A stretch of DNA of 64,000 nucleotides from G963675935 sp963719005 (GTDB lineage Bacteria; Planctomycetota; Planctomycetia; Pirellulales; Thermoguttaceae), in contig CAVRAR010000018.1 of assembly GCA_963719005.1 (NCBI GenBank), positions 186,001-250,000 of the forward strand, read 5' to 3'. Shown here piece after piece: positions 27,793 to 36,351 of this stretch (its first letter is position 1; every line of letters begins with the position of its first letter). Both the position numbers and the translations under genes were made by a program. The notes under the pieces are model-generated. The model was not told the DNA's origin, searched no databases, and saw only the letters and a list, made by a program, of their open reading frames with translations.

Positions 27793-29054
27793 ATTCTCGC
27801 CAACGAGTGGCTCTGGCGCTGAACCACAAAGAGCCCGACCGGGTGCCGGTCGATTTCGGCGGCAGTCTGGGCACCGGAATGCATTGCAGCATCGTCTACA
27901 AGCTCCGCCAGCATTATGGCCTCGACAAGCCGGGCACGCCGGTCAAGGTGAACGAGCCCTACCAGATGCTCGGCGAGATCGCCCCCGATCTGGCCGACAT
28001 TCTGGGCATCGACGTCGCCTGTCTCACGGGATCGACGACGCTGTTCGGCTTCAGGAATGAGGGATGGAAGCCGTGGACCACGTTCGACGGCACGCCGGTG
28101 CTCGTGGCCGAGTGTTTCAATACCGTGCCTGAGCCGAGCGGCGATATCCTGATGTACCCCGAGGGGGACAAATCGGTCCCGGCTTCCGGTCACATGCCGA
28201 AGAACGGGTGGTACTTCGATACGATCGTCCGCCAGCCGCCGATTGACGACGACACGTTGACGATCGAAGACAATCTGGAAGAGTTTCAGCCGATCTCGGA
28301 GGACGAACTCCAACACTACAAGACGGAAACGGATCGGCTCTACGCCGCGACCGATCGGGCGATCCTTGCCCACTTCCCCGGCACGGCCTTCGGCGACATC
28401 GCGTTGGTTCCGGCCCCGTTTCTCAAGCGGCCCAAGGGCATCCGCGATCTCGCGGAGTGGTACATGAGCACCGTCTCACGCCGCGATTTCGTGTACAAGC
28501 TGTTTGAACGGCAGTGCGAAATCGCGCTGGCCAATTTGGCGAAACTTCATGGGGTGGTCGGCGACCGCATCGCCACCGCGTGGTTGACGGGCACCGATTT
28601 CGGCATGCAGACCGGCCCGTTCATCTCGAATAAAGCCTACCGCGACCTGTATCAGCCGTTCCACAAACAGATCAACGATTGGATTCACCGGCACACGGCG
28701 TGGAAGACATTCATCCATTCCTGCGGATCGATCGTCAACCTGCTGGACGACTTTATCGACGCCGGCTTCGACATTCTCAATCCGGTCCAGTGTTCGGCGG
28801 TCGGGATGGACGCAAAGACGCTGAAAGAGCGATTCGGCGACCGGATCACATTCTGGGGCGGCGGAGTCGACACGCAGCGGACGTTGCCGTTCGGCACGCC
28901 CGACGAGGTGCGGCGGCAAGTCCGAGAACGAGTCGAGATTTTTCGCAAGGGCGGCGGATTTGTGTTCAACGCCATCCACAATATCCAGGCGCGAACGCCC
29001 ATCGAGAACGTCTTGGCGATGTTTGACACTTTGAAAGAGTTTGGACCCTATTAA
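27789..29054 (+). CDS. Uroporphyrinogen decarboxylase (URO-D) superfamily protein
   Basis: 421 residues from MNSRQRVALALNHKEPDRVPVDFGG, the characteristic URO-D/methyltransferase N-terminus. Later AFGDIALVPAPF, WLTGTDFGMQTGPFIS, FIHSCGSIVNLLDDFIDAGFDILNPVQ and ITFWGGGVDTQRTLPFGTP match the catabolic branch of this TIM-barrel superfamily. That branch often accompanies sugar kinases and isomerases and is not linked to heme synthesis. The start codon overlaps the kinase stop. The reaction is unknown; methyl transfer or decarboxylation can only be guessed. Confidence 0.82.
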   Translation: MNSRQRVALALNHKEPDRVPVDFGGSLGTGMHCSIVYKLRQHYGLDKPGTPVKVNEPYQMLGEIAPDLADILGIDVACLTGSTTLFGFRNEGWKPWTTFDGTPVLVAECFNTVPEPSGDILMYPEGDKSVPASGHMPKNGWYFDTIVRQPPIDDDTLTIEDNLEEFQPISEDELQHYKTETDRLYAATDRAILAHFPGTAFGDIALVPAPFLKRPKGIRDLAEWYMSTVSRRDFVYKLFERQCEIALANLAKLHGVVGDRIATAWLTGTDFGMQTGPFISNKAYRDLYQPFHKQINDWIHRHTAWKTFIHSCGSIVNLLDDFIDAGFDILNPVQCSAVGMDAKTLKERFGDRITFWGGGVDTQRTLPFGTPDEVRRQVRERVEIFRKGGGFVFNAIHNIQARTPIENVLAMFDTLKEFGPY

Positions 29055-29088
29055 CTTACCAACATCCCCTTTATCGGAGCGCACTCTC

Positions 29089-30186
29089 ATGACTACGCCC
29101 TATCAGTTGCCTTGGCCCATCTCCGTCGGTGTTTGGTTCATCGAGGGAAAAGGCGGCGACCGCTTCACTTCGTCCTATAAGGAACCGCTGCCGATCCTCG
29201 ATCGCATCCGGCTGGCCGGCACGATGCGCGGCGTGCAGGCGATCGAAATCCACTATCCCTACGAAGTAACCGAAGACACTTTCGACGCGGTGCGGAAGTG
29301 TGCGAAGGATCAGGGGCTGAAAATCCTGTCCGTCATCCCCGGCCTGTTCAACGAGCAGCGATTCAAGGACGGCGCGCTGATTTCCTACGACAAGAAACTC
29401 CGCCGCGAGGCGATCGACCGCATCGTCACCTCGATGCGCTTCAACGATGTGCTGCAAAAGGCGGGCGAGGGGGGTAATTTCGCCATCTACTGGCCCGCGG
29501 CCGACGGCGTCACCTATTCCTTCCAGGCCTATCACCCCGAACGCCGGCAAATGATGCTCGACGGACTGGTCGAAGCGCTTCAGACCGCCCCGGGCAACAT
29601 CGTCGTCGAGCACAAGCCGTCCGATCCGGCCGTCAAGACGTACAACGGCACCACGCCCGAGAATATCCTGCTTTGCCGCGATATTATCAAGGCGATCGGC
29701 GAATCGCAGAAAGAGCGCATCGGCATCAACCCCGAGATGGCGCACCTGCTGATGGCCGACGCCGACCTGGGCGAGGAGGTCAGCCGCATCCTGCAAGAAG
29801 GCCTGCTGCGGCATACGCACTGGAACACGTGTCGCCGTAAGGGCGCCGACACCGACATGATGGTCGGCACGGATAACTGGCTGGAGTCGATGGAAGTCTT
29901 CTTCTGGCTCGACGAGTACAAGTACGATCGATGGCTGGGGCTCGATCTGTGCCCCAAAAGCGAAAACTCGGTCCGCGCGATCGACGTCAGCATCCAGGCG
30001 ATGGAGCGGATGTATGCCGAAGTGATGTCGGTCAAGGATGCCTTGAAGGCGAACATGCTCGATCCGGCCCTCGACGCCACGGTCAACCAGGAATTGCTGA
30101 TGCAAGCCCGGGCGCGGCGTACCGTCCATTGCCGGCGAAAGCCGCAAGGAAGTAAGGAATCGATCGGTTTTGGTGCGCGTCATTGA
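29089..30186 (+). CDS. TIM-barrel sugar isomerase-like protein
   Basis: About 365 residues from MTTPYQLPWPISVG. The segments LSVIPGLFNEQRFKDG, FAIYWPAADG, IVVEHKPSDPAVKTY, RIGINPEMAHLLMADADLGEEV and WLDEYKYDRWLGLDLCPKSENS fit a xylose-isomerase-like TIM barrel. The Glu, His and Asp residues there are suitable for metal binding. It is the last gene of the sugar locus. The C-terminal 20 residues look unlike the rest; a shifted frame would read GVPSIAGESRKE-like sequence, so the end may be affected by another indel. Substrate unknown. Confidence 0.75.
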   Translation: MTTPYQLPWPISVGVWFIEGKGGDRFTSSYKEPLPILDRIRLAGTMRGVQAIEIHYPYEVTEDTFDAVRKCAKDQGLKILSVIPGLFNEQRFKDGALISYDKKLRREAIDRIVTSMRFNDVLQKAGEGGNFAIYWPAADGVTYSFQAYHPERRQMMLDGLVEALQTAPGNIVVEHKPSDPAVKTYNGTTPENILLCRDIIKAIGESQKERIGINPEMAHLLMADADLGEEVSRILQEGLLRHTHWNTCRRKGADTDMMVGTDNWLESMEVFFWLDEYKYDRWLGLDLCPKSENSVRAIDVSIQAMERMYAEVMSVKDALKANMLDPALDATVNQELLMQARARRTVHCRRKPQGSKESIGFGARH

Positions 30187-30620
30187 ACGCGCCGGCGTAC
30201 GGACGCTCATCGCTATCGGCGACGAGGGACTGGCGAAACCCAAACTCCTCGCTCGACGCAGCCAGAGGGCGAGCAACTCCGCTGGAAGCACGGGAGCCGC
30301 TTCTTCGGGCTCGTGTTCCGTCACTTTTCGCCCTCCGTTGGCGGGCAGTGGCAGCAACCCCCAACAAGACTATATCAGGGTACTACCGCCTGGGTGGTGG
30401 TGGTAGAGTTTGAGACCACTGTCAACACGCAGGTTCACTTTTCCCTTTGCACCACCTCTTTCTCTTTTTGGTCAAACCGTGCGAAAAAATCGCTCTTTAC
30501 TCCGTCGGCCCGTCGGACGGAGAATCCTGCGTGAGACAATTGGAACCCGGCCCCACGAATGCCCCTCCACATTCGTGGGGCCTTCGATTTTGTCTATACA
30601 CCGCCTCTTTTCCGGCCAAT
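30187..30620. other. Non-coding gap after sugar locus
   Basis: 434 bases without a supported gene. It holds one strong hairpin (30549-30582), described separately. Confidence 0.5.
30549..30591. terminator. Perfect hairpin, probable terminator
   Basis: GGCCCCACGAATG pairs perfectly with CATTCGTGGGGCC around CCCCTCCA. On the plus strand it is followed by TTCGATTTT. It lies between converging genes. Confidence 0.65.
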
Positions 30621-30827
30621 TCACGGCAATCGCGTGGGCGGCCAGCGGATCGAGCATCTGGTCGATGCGAATTTGTTGAGATCGACCTGCTTAATCAGGC
30701 GAAACCTTCCCGCAACCTTGAACGGAATGCGGCCTTCCTTGAGGAGTATGCTGACGCGCTGCCGCGTCACTCCGAGTTGCTTGGCGGCCTGGTTGGATGT
30801 GAGATAGCCCGATAGCTTATGCTTCAT
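30621..30827 (-). CDS. Small helix-turn-helix (excisionase/MerR-like) protein
   Basis: 68 residues. YLTSNQAAKQLGVTRQRVSILLKEGRIPFKVAGRFRLIK is a winged HTH_17 domain, as in excisionases and small MerR-like binders. The C-terminal 12 residues are less typical. It is an orphan gene with no integrase nearby, so its role is open: a DNA-bending cofactor or small repressor. It is transcribed toward the hairpin at 30549. Confidence 0.7.
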   Translation of the reverse strand: MKHKLSGYLTSNQAAKQLGVTRQRVSILLKEGRIPFKVAGRFRLIKQVDLNKFASTRCSIRWPPTRLP

Positions 30828-31035
30828 GCCGAGAGTCTATCGGAAATCGCCGGTGGCGTCAATTTCCCCTTGACATAGAGAGTTTTTTGGGCAAAGTGTA
30901 CCGCTACCGCCTGGGTGCGGCTCTTGCCCGAGGTGGCTCAATCCGTCAAAATATCGGGTTCGCGGCGGTTGCGCCGGGGTTGTCGAAAGCGAGCGATTCC
31001 CACGGCGCAGCGGCGGCTGATGCGGCAGGCCCCAA

Positions 31036-31077
31036 AGCCCTCACCCCCGGCCCCTCTCCCAACGGGAGAGGGGAGAT
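31036..31077. repeat. GC-rich short palindrome upstream of argG
   Basis: CCTCTCCC-AACG-GGGAGAGG (about 31053-31073) within a CCCTCACCCCCGGCCCC context. This is a common dispersed intergenic element of planctomycetes and other bacteria. Confidence 0.5.
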
Positions 31078-31120
31078 ACATCGACAATCAACAATCCACA
31101 ATCAACCCCACGGCCCTCCC

Positions 31121-32335
31121 ATGCGATCTTGCGTTCTAGCGTACTCGGGCGGATTGGATACTTCGGTCCTCATCGGCTGGCTCATGGACGAAGGCTATGA
31201 AGTCCATGCGGTCTACGTCGATCTCGGCCAGCCGTGCGAAGACCGCGAGGCGATTATGGAGAAGGCTCGCAAGATCGGGGCGAAGTCGGCGCGGCTCGTC
31301 GATGCGCGGGAAGAAATGTGCCGCGACTTCGCCTTTCCCGTGCTCCAGTGGCAGGCGAAATACGAGGGGATGTATCTGCTGGGCACGTCGATCGCCCGGC
31401 CGCTGATCTCGAAAATCTGCCTCCAGGTTGCCCGCGAAGTCGGGGCCGAGTATTTCGTGCACGGGGCGACCGGCAAGGGGAACGACCAGTGCCGCTTCCA
31501 ATTGGCCGCCGAGGCGCTCGATCCGAACGTGAAAATCATCGCCCCCTGGCGGATCGAGCGGTTCCGCCAGACCTTCCCCGGCCGAACCGCGATGATCGAG
31601 TATTGCCGGCGGAAAAACATCCCGGTCAAGGCGTCGGTCGCCAAGCCGTACAGTTCCGACGAGAACTGCCTGCACATCAGCTACGAGGCGGGCAAGCTCG
31701 AAGACTTGATGCAGAACGGGACCGATCTGGTCGAGTTCGGCATGACCGTCACGCCGCAGAAGGCGCCGGACAAGATTGAAAACGTCAAGATCGGCTTCGA
31801 GGCCGGCGTGCCGGTGAGCATCGGCGGCAAGCGGCTTGGGGCCTTCGAGATCGTCGCGGCGCTCAACGAGATCGGCGGCCGAAACGGCGTGGGGCAGATC
31901 GACATGGTCGAGAACCGCTTCGTCGGCATGAAGAGCCGCGGCGTCTACGAAGCGCCCGGCATGACGATTCTCTACGCGGCCCATCGCGTGGTCGAGCAGT
32001 TGACGCTCGACCGCGATCTGACGCATCTCCGCGACCGGCTCGCCCCGGAAGTCGCCGAGATGGTCTACTACGGCTTCTGGTACCACGCGAAGCTCGACGC
32101 CCTGATGGCCTTCATCCGCGAGGCCCAGCGGCCGGTCAGCGGCGAGGTTAGCCTGAACCTCTACAAGGGCAACATCATCGTCGACGGCCGCAGCAGTCCG
32201 AACAGCCTCTACGACGAAGGCATCGCCACGATGGAGGGTGGCGGCTCGTACAACCAGACCGACGCCGAAGGCTTCCTGCGGATTCAAGGGCTGCCGAGTC
32301 GCGTGCAGGCGAAGGTGTCGCCGCGAACGACATAG
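31121..32335 (+). CDS. argG: Argininosuccinate synthase
   Basis: 404 residues starting at MRSCVLAYSGGLDTSVL, the PP-loop (SGGLDTS) that binds ATP. Family motifs follow: GTSIARPLISK, VHGATGKGNDQCRFQLA, SSDENCLHISYEAG, KSRGVYEAPGM and LYKGNIIVDGR. It joins citrulline and aspartate with ATP to make argininosuccinate in arginine synthesis. The frame is open further upstream, but those residues come from an intergenic repeat. It stands alone with no other arg genes nearby, as is usual in planctomycetes. Confidence 0.96.
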   Translation: MRSCVLAYSGGLDTSVLIGWLMDEGYEVHAVYVDLGQPCEDREAIMEKARKIGAKSARLVDAREEMCRDFAFPVLQWQAKYEGMYLLGTSIARPLISKICLQVAREVGAEYFVHGATGKGNDQCRFQLAAEALDPNVKIIAPWRIERFRQTFPGRTAMIEYCRRKNIPVKASVAKPYSSDENCLHISYEAGKLEDLMQNGTDLVEFGMTVTPQKAPDKIENVKIGFEAGVPVSIGGKRLGAFEIVAALNEIGGRNGVGQIDMVENRFVGMKSRGVYEAPGMTILYAAHRVVEQLTLDRDLTHLRDRLAPEVAEMVYYGFWYHAKLDALMAFIREAQRPVSGEVSLNLYKGNIIVDGRSSPNSLYDEGIATMEGGGSYNQTDAEGFLRIQGLPSRVQAKVSPRTT

Positions 32336-32368
32336 GAGGTCGGATATCGAAAAATCGGTGGCTGGCTC

Positions 32369-32396
32369 TTGACATTTGCGTGAATTGTGTTACTTT
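32369..32396 (+). promoter_or_regulatory. Sigma-70-like promoter for the HTH/PRTase-GNAT operon
   Basis: TTGACA (32369-32374), 16-base spacer, TACTTT (32391-32396), about 40 bases before the ATG at 32435. Confidence 0.5.
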
Positions 32397-32434
32397 TCTT
32401 AAAGTCTCTGAAGATTCACGCCTATTGTCGAGAA

Positions 32435-32653
32435 ATGCCGAAAAGTTCTTCAAGTAAGCTCGCTGCAATTCGTGTGGCGGAGGGGTGGAAGGTGAAAGAC
32501 CTTGCTGCCGCGGCCGGTATTTGCCCCGCCACGTTGAGGCGTGCCGAAAAGGGTCAGCTTGTCCAAGAGTATATTTGGGGGAAAATTCTGAAGGGCATCA
32601 ATAGTCTCGATAACAGAACGCGAGTGTACACTCTGTCCGACATTCTCCCGTAA
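32435..32653 (+). CDS. Small XRE-like helix-turn-helix protein
   Basis: 72 residues starting at MPKSSSSKLAAIR. VKDLAAAAGICPATLRRAEKGQLV is a compact HTH_3-type fold, followed by ILKGINSLDNRTRVYTLSDILP. It is probably the regulator of the short downstream genes, since it is first after the promoter. Gaps of 54 and 20 bases separate the following genes on the same strand. Confidence 0.65.
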   Translation: MPKSSSSKLAAIRVAEGWKVKDLAAAAGICPATLRRAEKGQLVQEYIWGKILKGINSLDNRTRVYTLSDILP

Positions 32654-32707
32654 GCTACCACACGTCTGGTTTACGATCTTCAAATCGCTGATCGTGGGGT
32701 CAATGCC

Positions 32708-32932
32708 ATGGCAATCTCAGGTGTCGAATTGGCTAGGATGACACGTGATCAACTGCTGGCAGCATACCAGCCGACCAAATGTCTTTTTTGCGGGGAACCC
32801 CTACACGAGAGCACGACCGGTTGTCGAGTCGTGGACGGTGGATGTGCTTGCAGCGACTGTTACTTTCGTGAGTTTTCTGCGGAGATTGAGCAGTATCCCA
32901 TTGGCTGCTCACGACTGCCCCAAAGAAGCTGA
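32708..32932 (+). CDS. Small Cys-rich zinc-ribbon-like protein
   Basis: 74 residues. CLFCGEPLHE, then GCRVVDGGCACSDC, gives a four-plus cysteine arrangement typical of a small zinc-binding domain. It lies between the HTH gene and the PRTase-GNAT gene on the same strand. Function unknown. Confidence 0.55.
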   Translation: MAISGVELARMTRDQLLAAYQPTKCLFCGEPLHESTTGCRVVDGGCACSDCYFREFSAEIEQYPIGCSRLPQRS

Positions 32933-32952
32933 GTAGCTAAGTAGACGAGACC

Positions 32953-33909
32953 GTGCAAACGATTTTCCTCTCGGAGCAGGAGGTGGACGGCTACCTTAGG
33001 CACTTGTTGGCCGACCTAGACGATCTGCAATCTGGCATTCCGGAAGTTTGGTGCGCTATTGGTCCTTCGGGCGGAAAACTCGCGCAACGGGCAGTGTGTG
33101 CTCTGGAAGCCTTAGGCAAGGCCAGGCCGATACAAAACGTGCTTCTAGACTGTGATCGAAAGGAGGGAAGCGTCTCGTTCTGCGACAAGAGCGATCCAGT
33201 CAAATTCGTTCGTGGAGCAAGAGTTCTCCTGATCGACGGCAACATTCATTTGGGAAATACCTTTCGCACCGCTTATAAGCTGCTGGAGTCTGCCGAGGCT
33301 TCGGCCATAGTGTCCTATGCACTTGTCGTGCGTTCAGGCTCATCGATCCTTCCCAACCGTTTCGGCTTGATGATAGGGGATCACGATCGAGCCGTCTTCT
33401 TGACCGATCAAATCCGAAACAACAGATTGCTGGATTGCGGTTGCGTTCGTAAGCTGTCTGAGAAGGACGGCGAAACGGCTAAGTTCTCCTCCGGTCAGGA
33501 TGCAATTGACAAATGGTCATGGTCTGACTACTTCTACGAGGGCTCCGTCGATCCGTGGCGAAAGACGTACGTATACGAACGAAACGGCGCGATGATAGCC
33601 TATGTCTCCTTCAAGCTCAAACCGAGCAAGATGCTGTTCGTAGATGCAGTGGCAGTTGACAAGAGTTTCCACGGTCAAGGAATCGGGGGCTATCTCCTGC
33701 GATGGGCTGAAACCTGCGGCAGGCATGCTCATTGTTGTGATGTAAGCCTGTGGGCTTTGCGTGAGCGAGCGAGTTGGTATCAAAAACACTTCGGCTTCGC
33801 GCAACTCAATAGGAAGCCAATGTCTATCGATGGTTCCGAATTTGTGTTCATGGGCAAGAAGCTGCTGTACAATCTGCCCGACGAAGATACGCTTGTGATG
33901 GGAGAATGA
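32953..33909 (+). CDS. Phosphoribosyltransferase-like domain fused to GNAT acetyltransferase
   Basis: 318 residues with a GTG start. The N-terminal about 160 residues are type I PRTase-like: VWCAIGPSGGKLAQRAV, VLLDCDRKEG, and the PRPP-loop-like RVLLIDGNIHLGNTFRTAY, where the second acidic residue of the usual DD/ED pair is Gly. Residues about 185-310 are a GNAT domain, with MLFVDAVAVDKSFHGQGIGGYLLRWAE giving the acetyl-CoA loop (Q/RxxGxG/A) and SLWALRERASWYQKHFGFAQ the typical C-terminal motif. It could acetylate a small molecule or a protein, with the PRTase part binding nucleotide. The combination with a tiny HTH and a zinc ribbon looks like an accessory module. Its end overlaps the transporter start by four bases. 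Confidence 0.72.
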   Translation: MQTIFLSEQEVDGYLRHLLADLDDLQSGIPEVWCAIGPSGGKLAQRAVCALEALGKARPIQNVLLDCDRKEGSVSFCDKSDPVKFVRGARVLLIDGNIHLGNTFRTAYKLLESAEASAIVSYALVVRSGSSILPNRFGLMIGDHDRAVFLTDQIRNNRLLDCGCVRKLSEKDGETAKFSSGQDAIDKWSWSDYFYEGSVDPWRKTYVYERNGAMIAYVSFKLKPSKMLFVDAVAVDKSFHGQGIGGYLLRWAETCGRHAHCCDVSLWALRERASWYQKHFGFAQLNRKPMSIDGSEFVFMGKKLLYNLPDEDTLVMGE

Positions 33910-35333
33910 TGGCAACATCTCCCCGTCGCTGCTCAGAGCACAAATCGAGAGATCCGCGCACCGGCATGGATCGTAAATGGTGGGTGCTGCTGTCGGTCGG
34001 CATCGGCAGCTTCATGGCGGCGCTCGACGGCAGCATCGTCAATACGATTCTGCCCGTCATCCAAAAGCGTTTCGACTGCCACCTCGACGCCGTGCAGTGG
34101 ACCGTCACGGTCTATTTGCTGGCGATTGGGGTGCTGTTGCTCTCCTTCGGCCGGGCGGGCGATCTTTGGGGACACAAACGCGTCTACCTTGCGGGGTTCT
34201 GGCTGTTCGTGATCGGATCGGCGCTGTGCGGCATGTCGCCCGGCGTCGGCGTGCTGATCGCGTTTCGTTGCATTCAGGCGGTCGGCGCGGCGATGATTTT
34301 TTCCAGCTCGCCGGCGCTCCTGACCAAGTACTTTCCGGCGAGCCAGCGCGGCCAGGCCCTCGGTATGCAGGCGACGATGACCTATCTCGGTCTGGCGTTC
34401 GGACCGGCGCTGGGCGGCTGGCTGGCCGACGTTGTCAGTTGGCGGGCGGTGTTCTACATCAACGTTCCGATCGGCGCCGCGGCGTTGGCGGCCGGCACGT
34501 GGTTCATTCCTGCCGCGCCCCGGCGAAGTACCGCCGAGCGATTCGACTACGCCGGCGCCGCGCTGTTCATGGCCGGATTGGCGGCGCTGCTGCTGGCGCT
34601 CAACCAGGGACACCAGTGGGGCTGGGCGTCGTGGCAAATCGCGGCGTTGCTGCTGGCCAGCGTGGTACTGCTGGCGGCGTTCCTTCGCGTCGAAATGCGA
34701 GTGATGTGCCCGATGCTCGATCTTTCGCTGTTTCGGCATCCCGTCTTTTCGGCGTCGGTGACCGCGGCGGTGTTGAACTACATCTGCATGGCAAGCATCA
34801 ACTTTGCGATGCCGTTCTATCTACATAAAGCGCACGGTTTGAGCATGAGAGAGACGGGCTTGCTGTTGACGGTGCAGCCACTGGCGATGGCCGTCGCCGC
34901 GCCGATCAGCGGCACGATCTCCGATCGCATCCGCTCGAGCCTGCCGTCGGCCGTCGGCATGGCGATCCTTGCCGGCGGGACGTTTCTGCTGCTGCGGATC
35001 GCTCCCCACACGTCTTTGGTCTATCTGGCCGTTGCGTTCTGCATTACCGGTCTCGGCACGGGCGTTTTCATCAGCCCGAACAACAGCGCGCTGATGGGCT
35101 CGGCCCCGGCGAACCGCCAAGGCATCGCCGCCGGCATGTTGGCCACGGCCCGAAACGTCGGCATCGTGCTCGGCGTCGGCATCTCAGGGGCCGTGCTAAC
35201 TACCGGCCTGGCCCAGGGCAAAACGCTCACCGATTCGATTGTCGTCGGCCTGCACATCGCCACGATCGCAGCGGTCTTAAGCGGATTGGCTTCGCTCGCG
35301 CCGCGAGTGCGAAAAGATGCGGCGAGAACGTAG
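33906..35333 (+). CDS. DHA2-family (EmrB/QacA-like) MFS drug transporter
   Basis: 475 residues, possibly starting later at MDRKWWVLL (33966), which begins the first helix. About fourteen hydrophobic helices are visible. Signature segments are FMAALDGSIVNTILPVI (motif D1), FGRAGDLWGHKRVYLAG (motif A) and RCIQAVGAAMIFSSSPALL, then LAFGPALGGWLADVVSWRAVFYINVPIG (motif C and its continuation). It is a proton-driven exporter of the inner membrane. The overlap with the PRTase-GNAT gene suggests co-expression, which would suit a modify-and-export pair. Confidence 0.87.
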   Translation: MMATSPRRCSEHKSRDPRTGMDRKWWVLLSVGIGSFMAALDGSIVNTILPVIQKRFDCHLDAVQWTVTVYLLAIGVLLLSFGRAGDLWGHKRVYLAGFWLFVIGSALCGMSPGVGVLIAFRCIQAVGAAMIFSSSPALLTKYFPASQRGQALGMQATMTYLGLAFGPALGGWLADVVSWRAVFYINVPIGAAALAAGTWFIPAAPRRSTAERFDYAGAALFMAGLAALLLALNQGHQWGWASWQIAALLLASVVLLAAFLRVEMRVMCPMLDLSLFRHPVFSASVTAAVLNYICMASINFAMPFYLHKAHGLSMRETGLLLTVQPLAMAVAAPISGTISDRIRSSLPSAVGMAILAGGTFLLLRIAPHTSLVYLAVAFCITGLGTGVFISPNNSALMGSAPANRQGIAAGMLATARNVGIVLGVGISGAVLTTGLAQGKTLTDSIVVGLHIATIAAVLSGLASLAPRVRKDAART

Positions 35334-35366
35334 CGCCCGACCCGCTGAAAGACCTTTGGGACGTTC

Positions 35367-36245
35367 CTACTTGTCCAACGCCGCCAGCAACTCGGCCGCA
35401 TACTCGCCGATTTCGTCCAAGACCTGCTCGTGCGGCTTGGTGGCCGCTTCGGCGATGCGGCGGACGATGGCCGAGCCGACGATCAAGCCGTCGGCCACCG
35501 GGGTTAACATGCGAACGTGCTCCGGGCGGCTGATGCCAAAACCGATGCAGATCGGCAGCGGCGTTTGTTGGCGGAGCCAGCCGACATTGTCGATGATCTC
35601 CGGCGGCAGCGCGGTCCGCTCGCCGGTGATGCCCGTGACCGAGACGTAATAGATGAAGCCGGTCGTGCGCTCGGCAATGCGCAGGGCCCGATCGCGCGGC
35701 GTCGTCGGAGTGATGAGTTGGATGAGCGAGAAATCTTCGCGGCGGCAGACGTCGGCCAGCGGCCCAGCCTCCTCGACCGGCAAGTCGGGCACGATCGCCC
35801 CGGCCGCGCCGGCCCGTTTCGCGTCGGTTACGTATCGCTCCAGCCCATGCCGAAAAACGATCGAGTAGCTGACCATCATCACGATCGGCGGGAAAAGGGG
35901 ACTGGCTTTTTCGCCGGGTGAAAGCATGTTTTTCCGGTCAAGCGTCGGCGGCGAAAAAGGTGCCTGTTCCCTTTTCCCCGTCAAACGCTCAACCATCGCC
36001 AGAATACAGGCCAGTTTCGTGTGGCGAGCGAGCGCACGGGTGTACGACGCCTGGATCACCGGCCCGTCGGCCACGGAATCGCTGTAGGGGATGCCCAGTT
36101 CGACCAGGCTGCACCCGCAGGCGGCCAGCCGGCGGATCACCCCGGCCGTAAAATCCAGATCGGGATCGCCGGCGGTCACAAACGGCATGAACGCCTTGCG
36201 GCCGGACGAGCGAAGTTCGTTGAAAAGCGTGTCGATGGTTGACAT
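35367..36245 (-). CDS. trpA: Tryptophan synthase alpha chain carrying a 30-residue in-frame repeat insertion
   Basis: 292 residues, about 25-30 more than usual. N-terminal FMPFVTAGDPD, then LVELGIPYSDSVADGPVIQ (catalytic Glu and Asp), GAIVPDLPVEEAGPL and ICIGFGISRPEHV identify TrpA. It cleaves indole-3-glycerol phosphate. Residues about 89-119 (GKREQAPFSPPTLDRKN and LSPGEKASPLFP) come from a palindromic element at 35890-35979. It is 90 bases long and so keeps the frame. It falls in the loop before the strand with IVMMVSYSIVF, away from the active site. It lies downstream of trpB in the same direction. It is probably still functional. Confidence 0.9.
   Translation of the reverse strand: MSTIDTLFNELRSSGRKAFMPFVTAGDPDLDFTAGVIRRLAACGCSLVELGIPYSDSVADGPVIQASYTRALARHTKLACILAMVERLTGKREQAPFSPPTLDRKNMLSPGEKASPLFPPIVMMVSYSIVFRHGLERYVTDAKRAGAAGAIVPDLPVEEAGPLADVCRREDFSLIQLITPTTPRDRALRIAERTTGFIYYVSVTGITGERTALPPEIIDNVGWLRQQTPLPICIGFGISRPEHVRMLTPVADGLIVGSAIVRRIAEAATKPHEQVLDEIGEYAAELLAALDK
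35890..35979. repeat. Palindromic repeat inside trpA (GGGGACAGGCACC family)
   Basis: Left arm GGGAAAAGGGGACTGG followed by CTTTTTCGCC; right arm GGCGAAAAAGG then TGCCTGTTCCCTTTTCCCC. The arms are imperfect complements around about 34 bases. Total length 90 bases, a multiple of three. Confidence 0.8.
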
Positions 36246-36251
36246 GCGAAG

Positions 36252-36279
36252 GGTTCAGTGTTCAGGGTTCAGGGTTCAG
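36252..36279. repeat. Short GTTCAG tandem repeat between trpB and trpA
   Basis: GGTTCAGTGTTCAGGGTTCAG continues with one more GGTTCAG, giving four copies of GTTCAG in the 106-base gap. Likely a simple-sequence intergenic repeat. Confidence 0.6.
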
Positions 36280-36351
36280 AAACAAGGGGTGAGCGGTTTA
36301 CCGCCCACTGGCGCTACTTGCGGTCTTGCGCCACCGTCTCTGGACGCTTCA

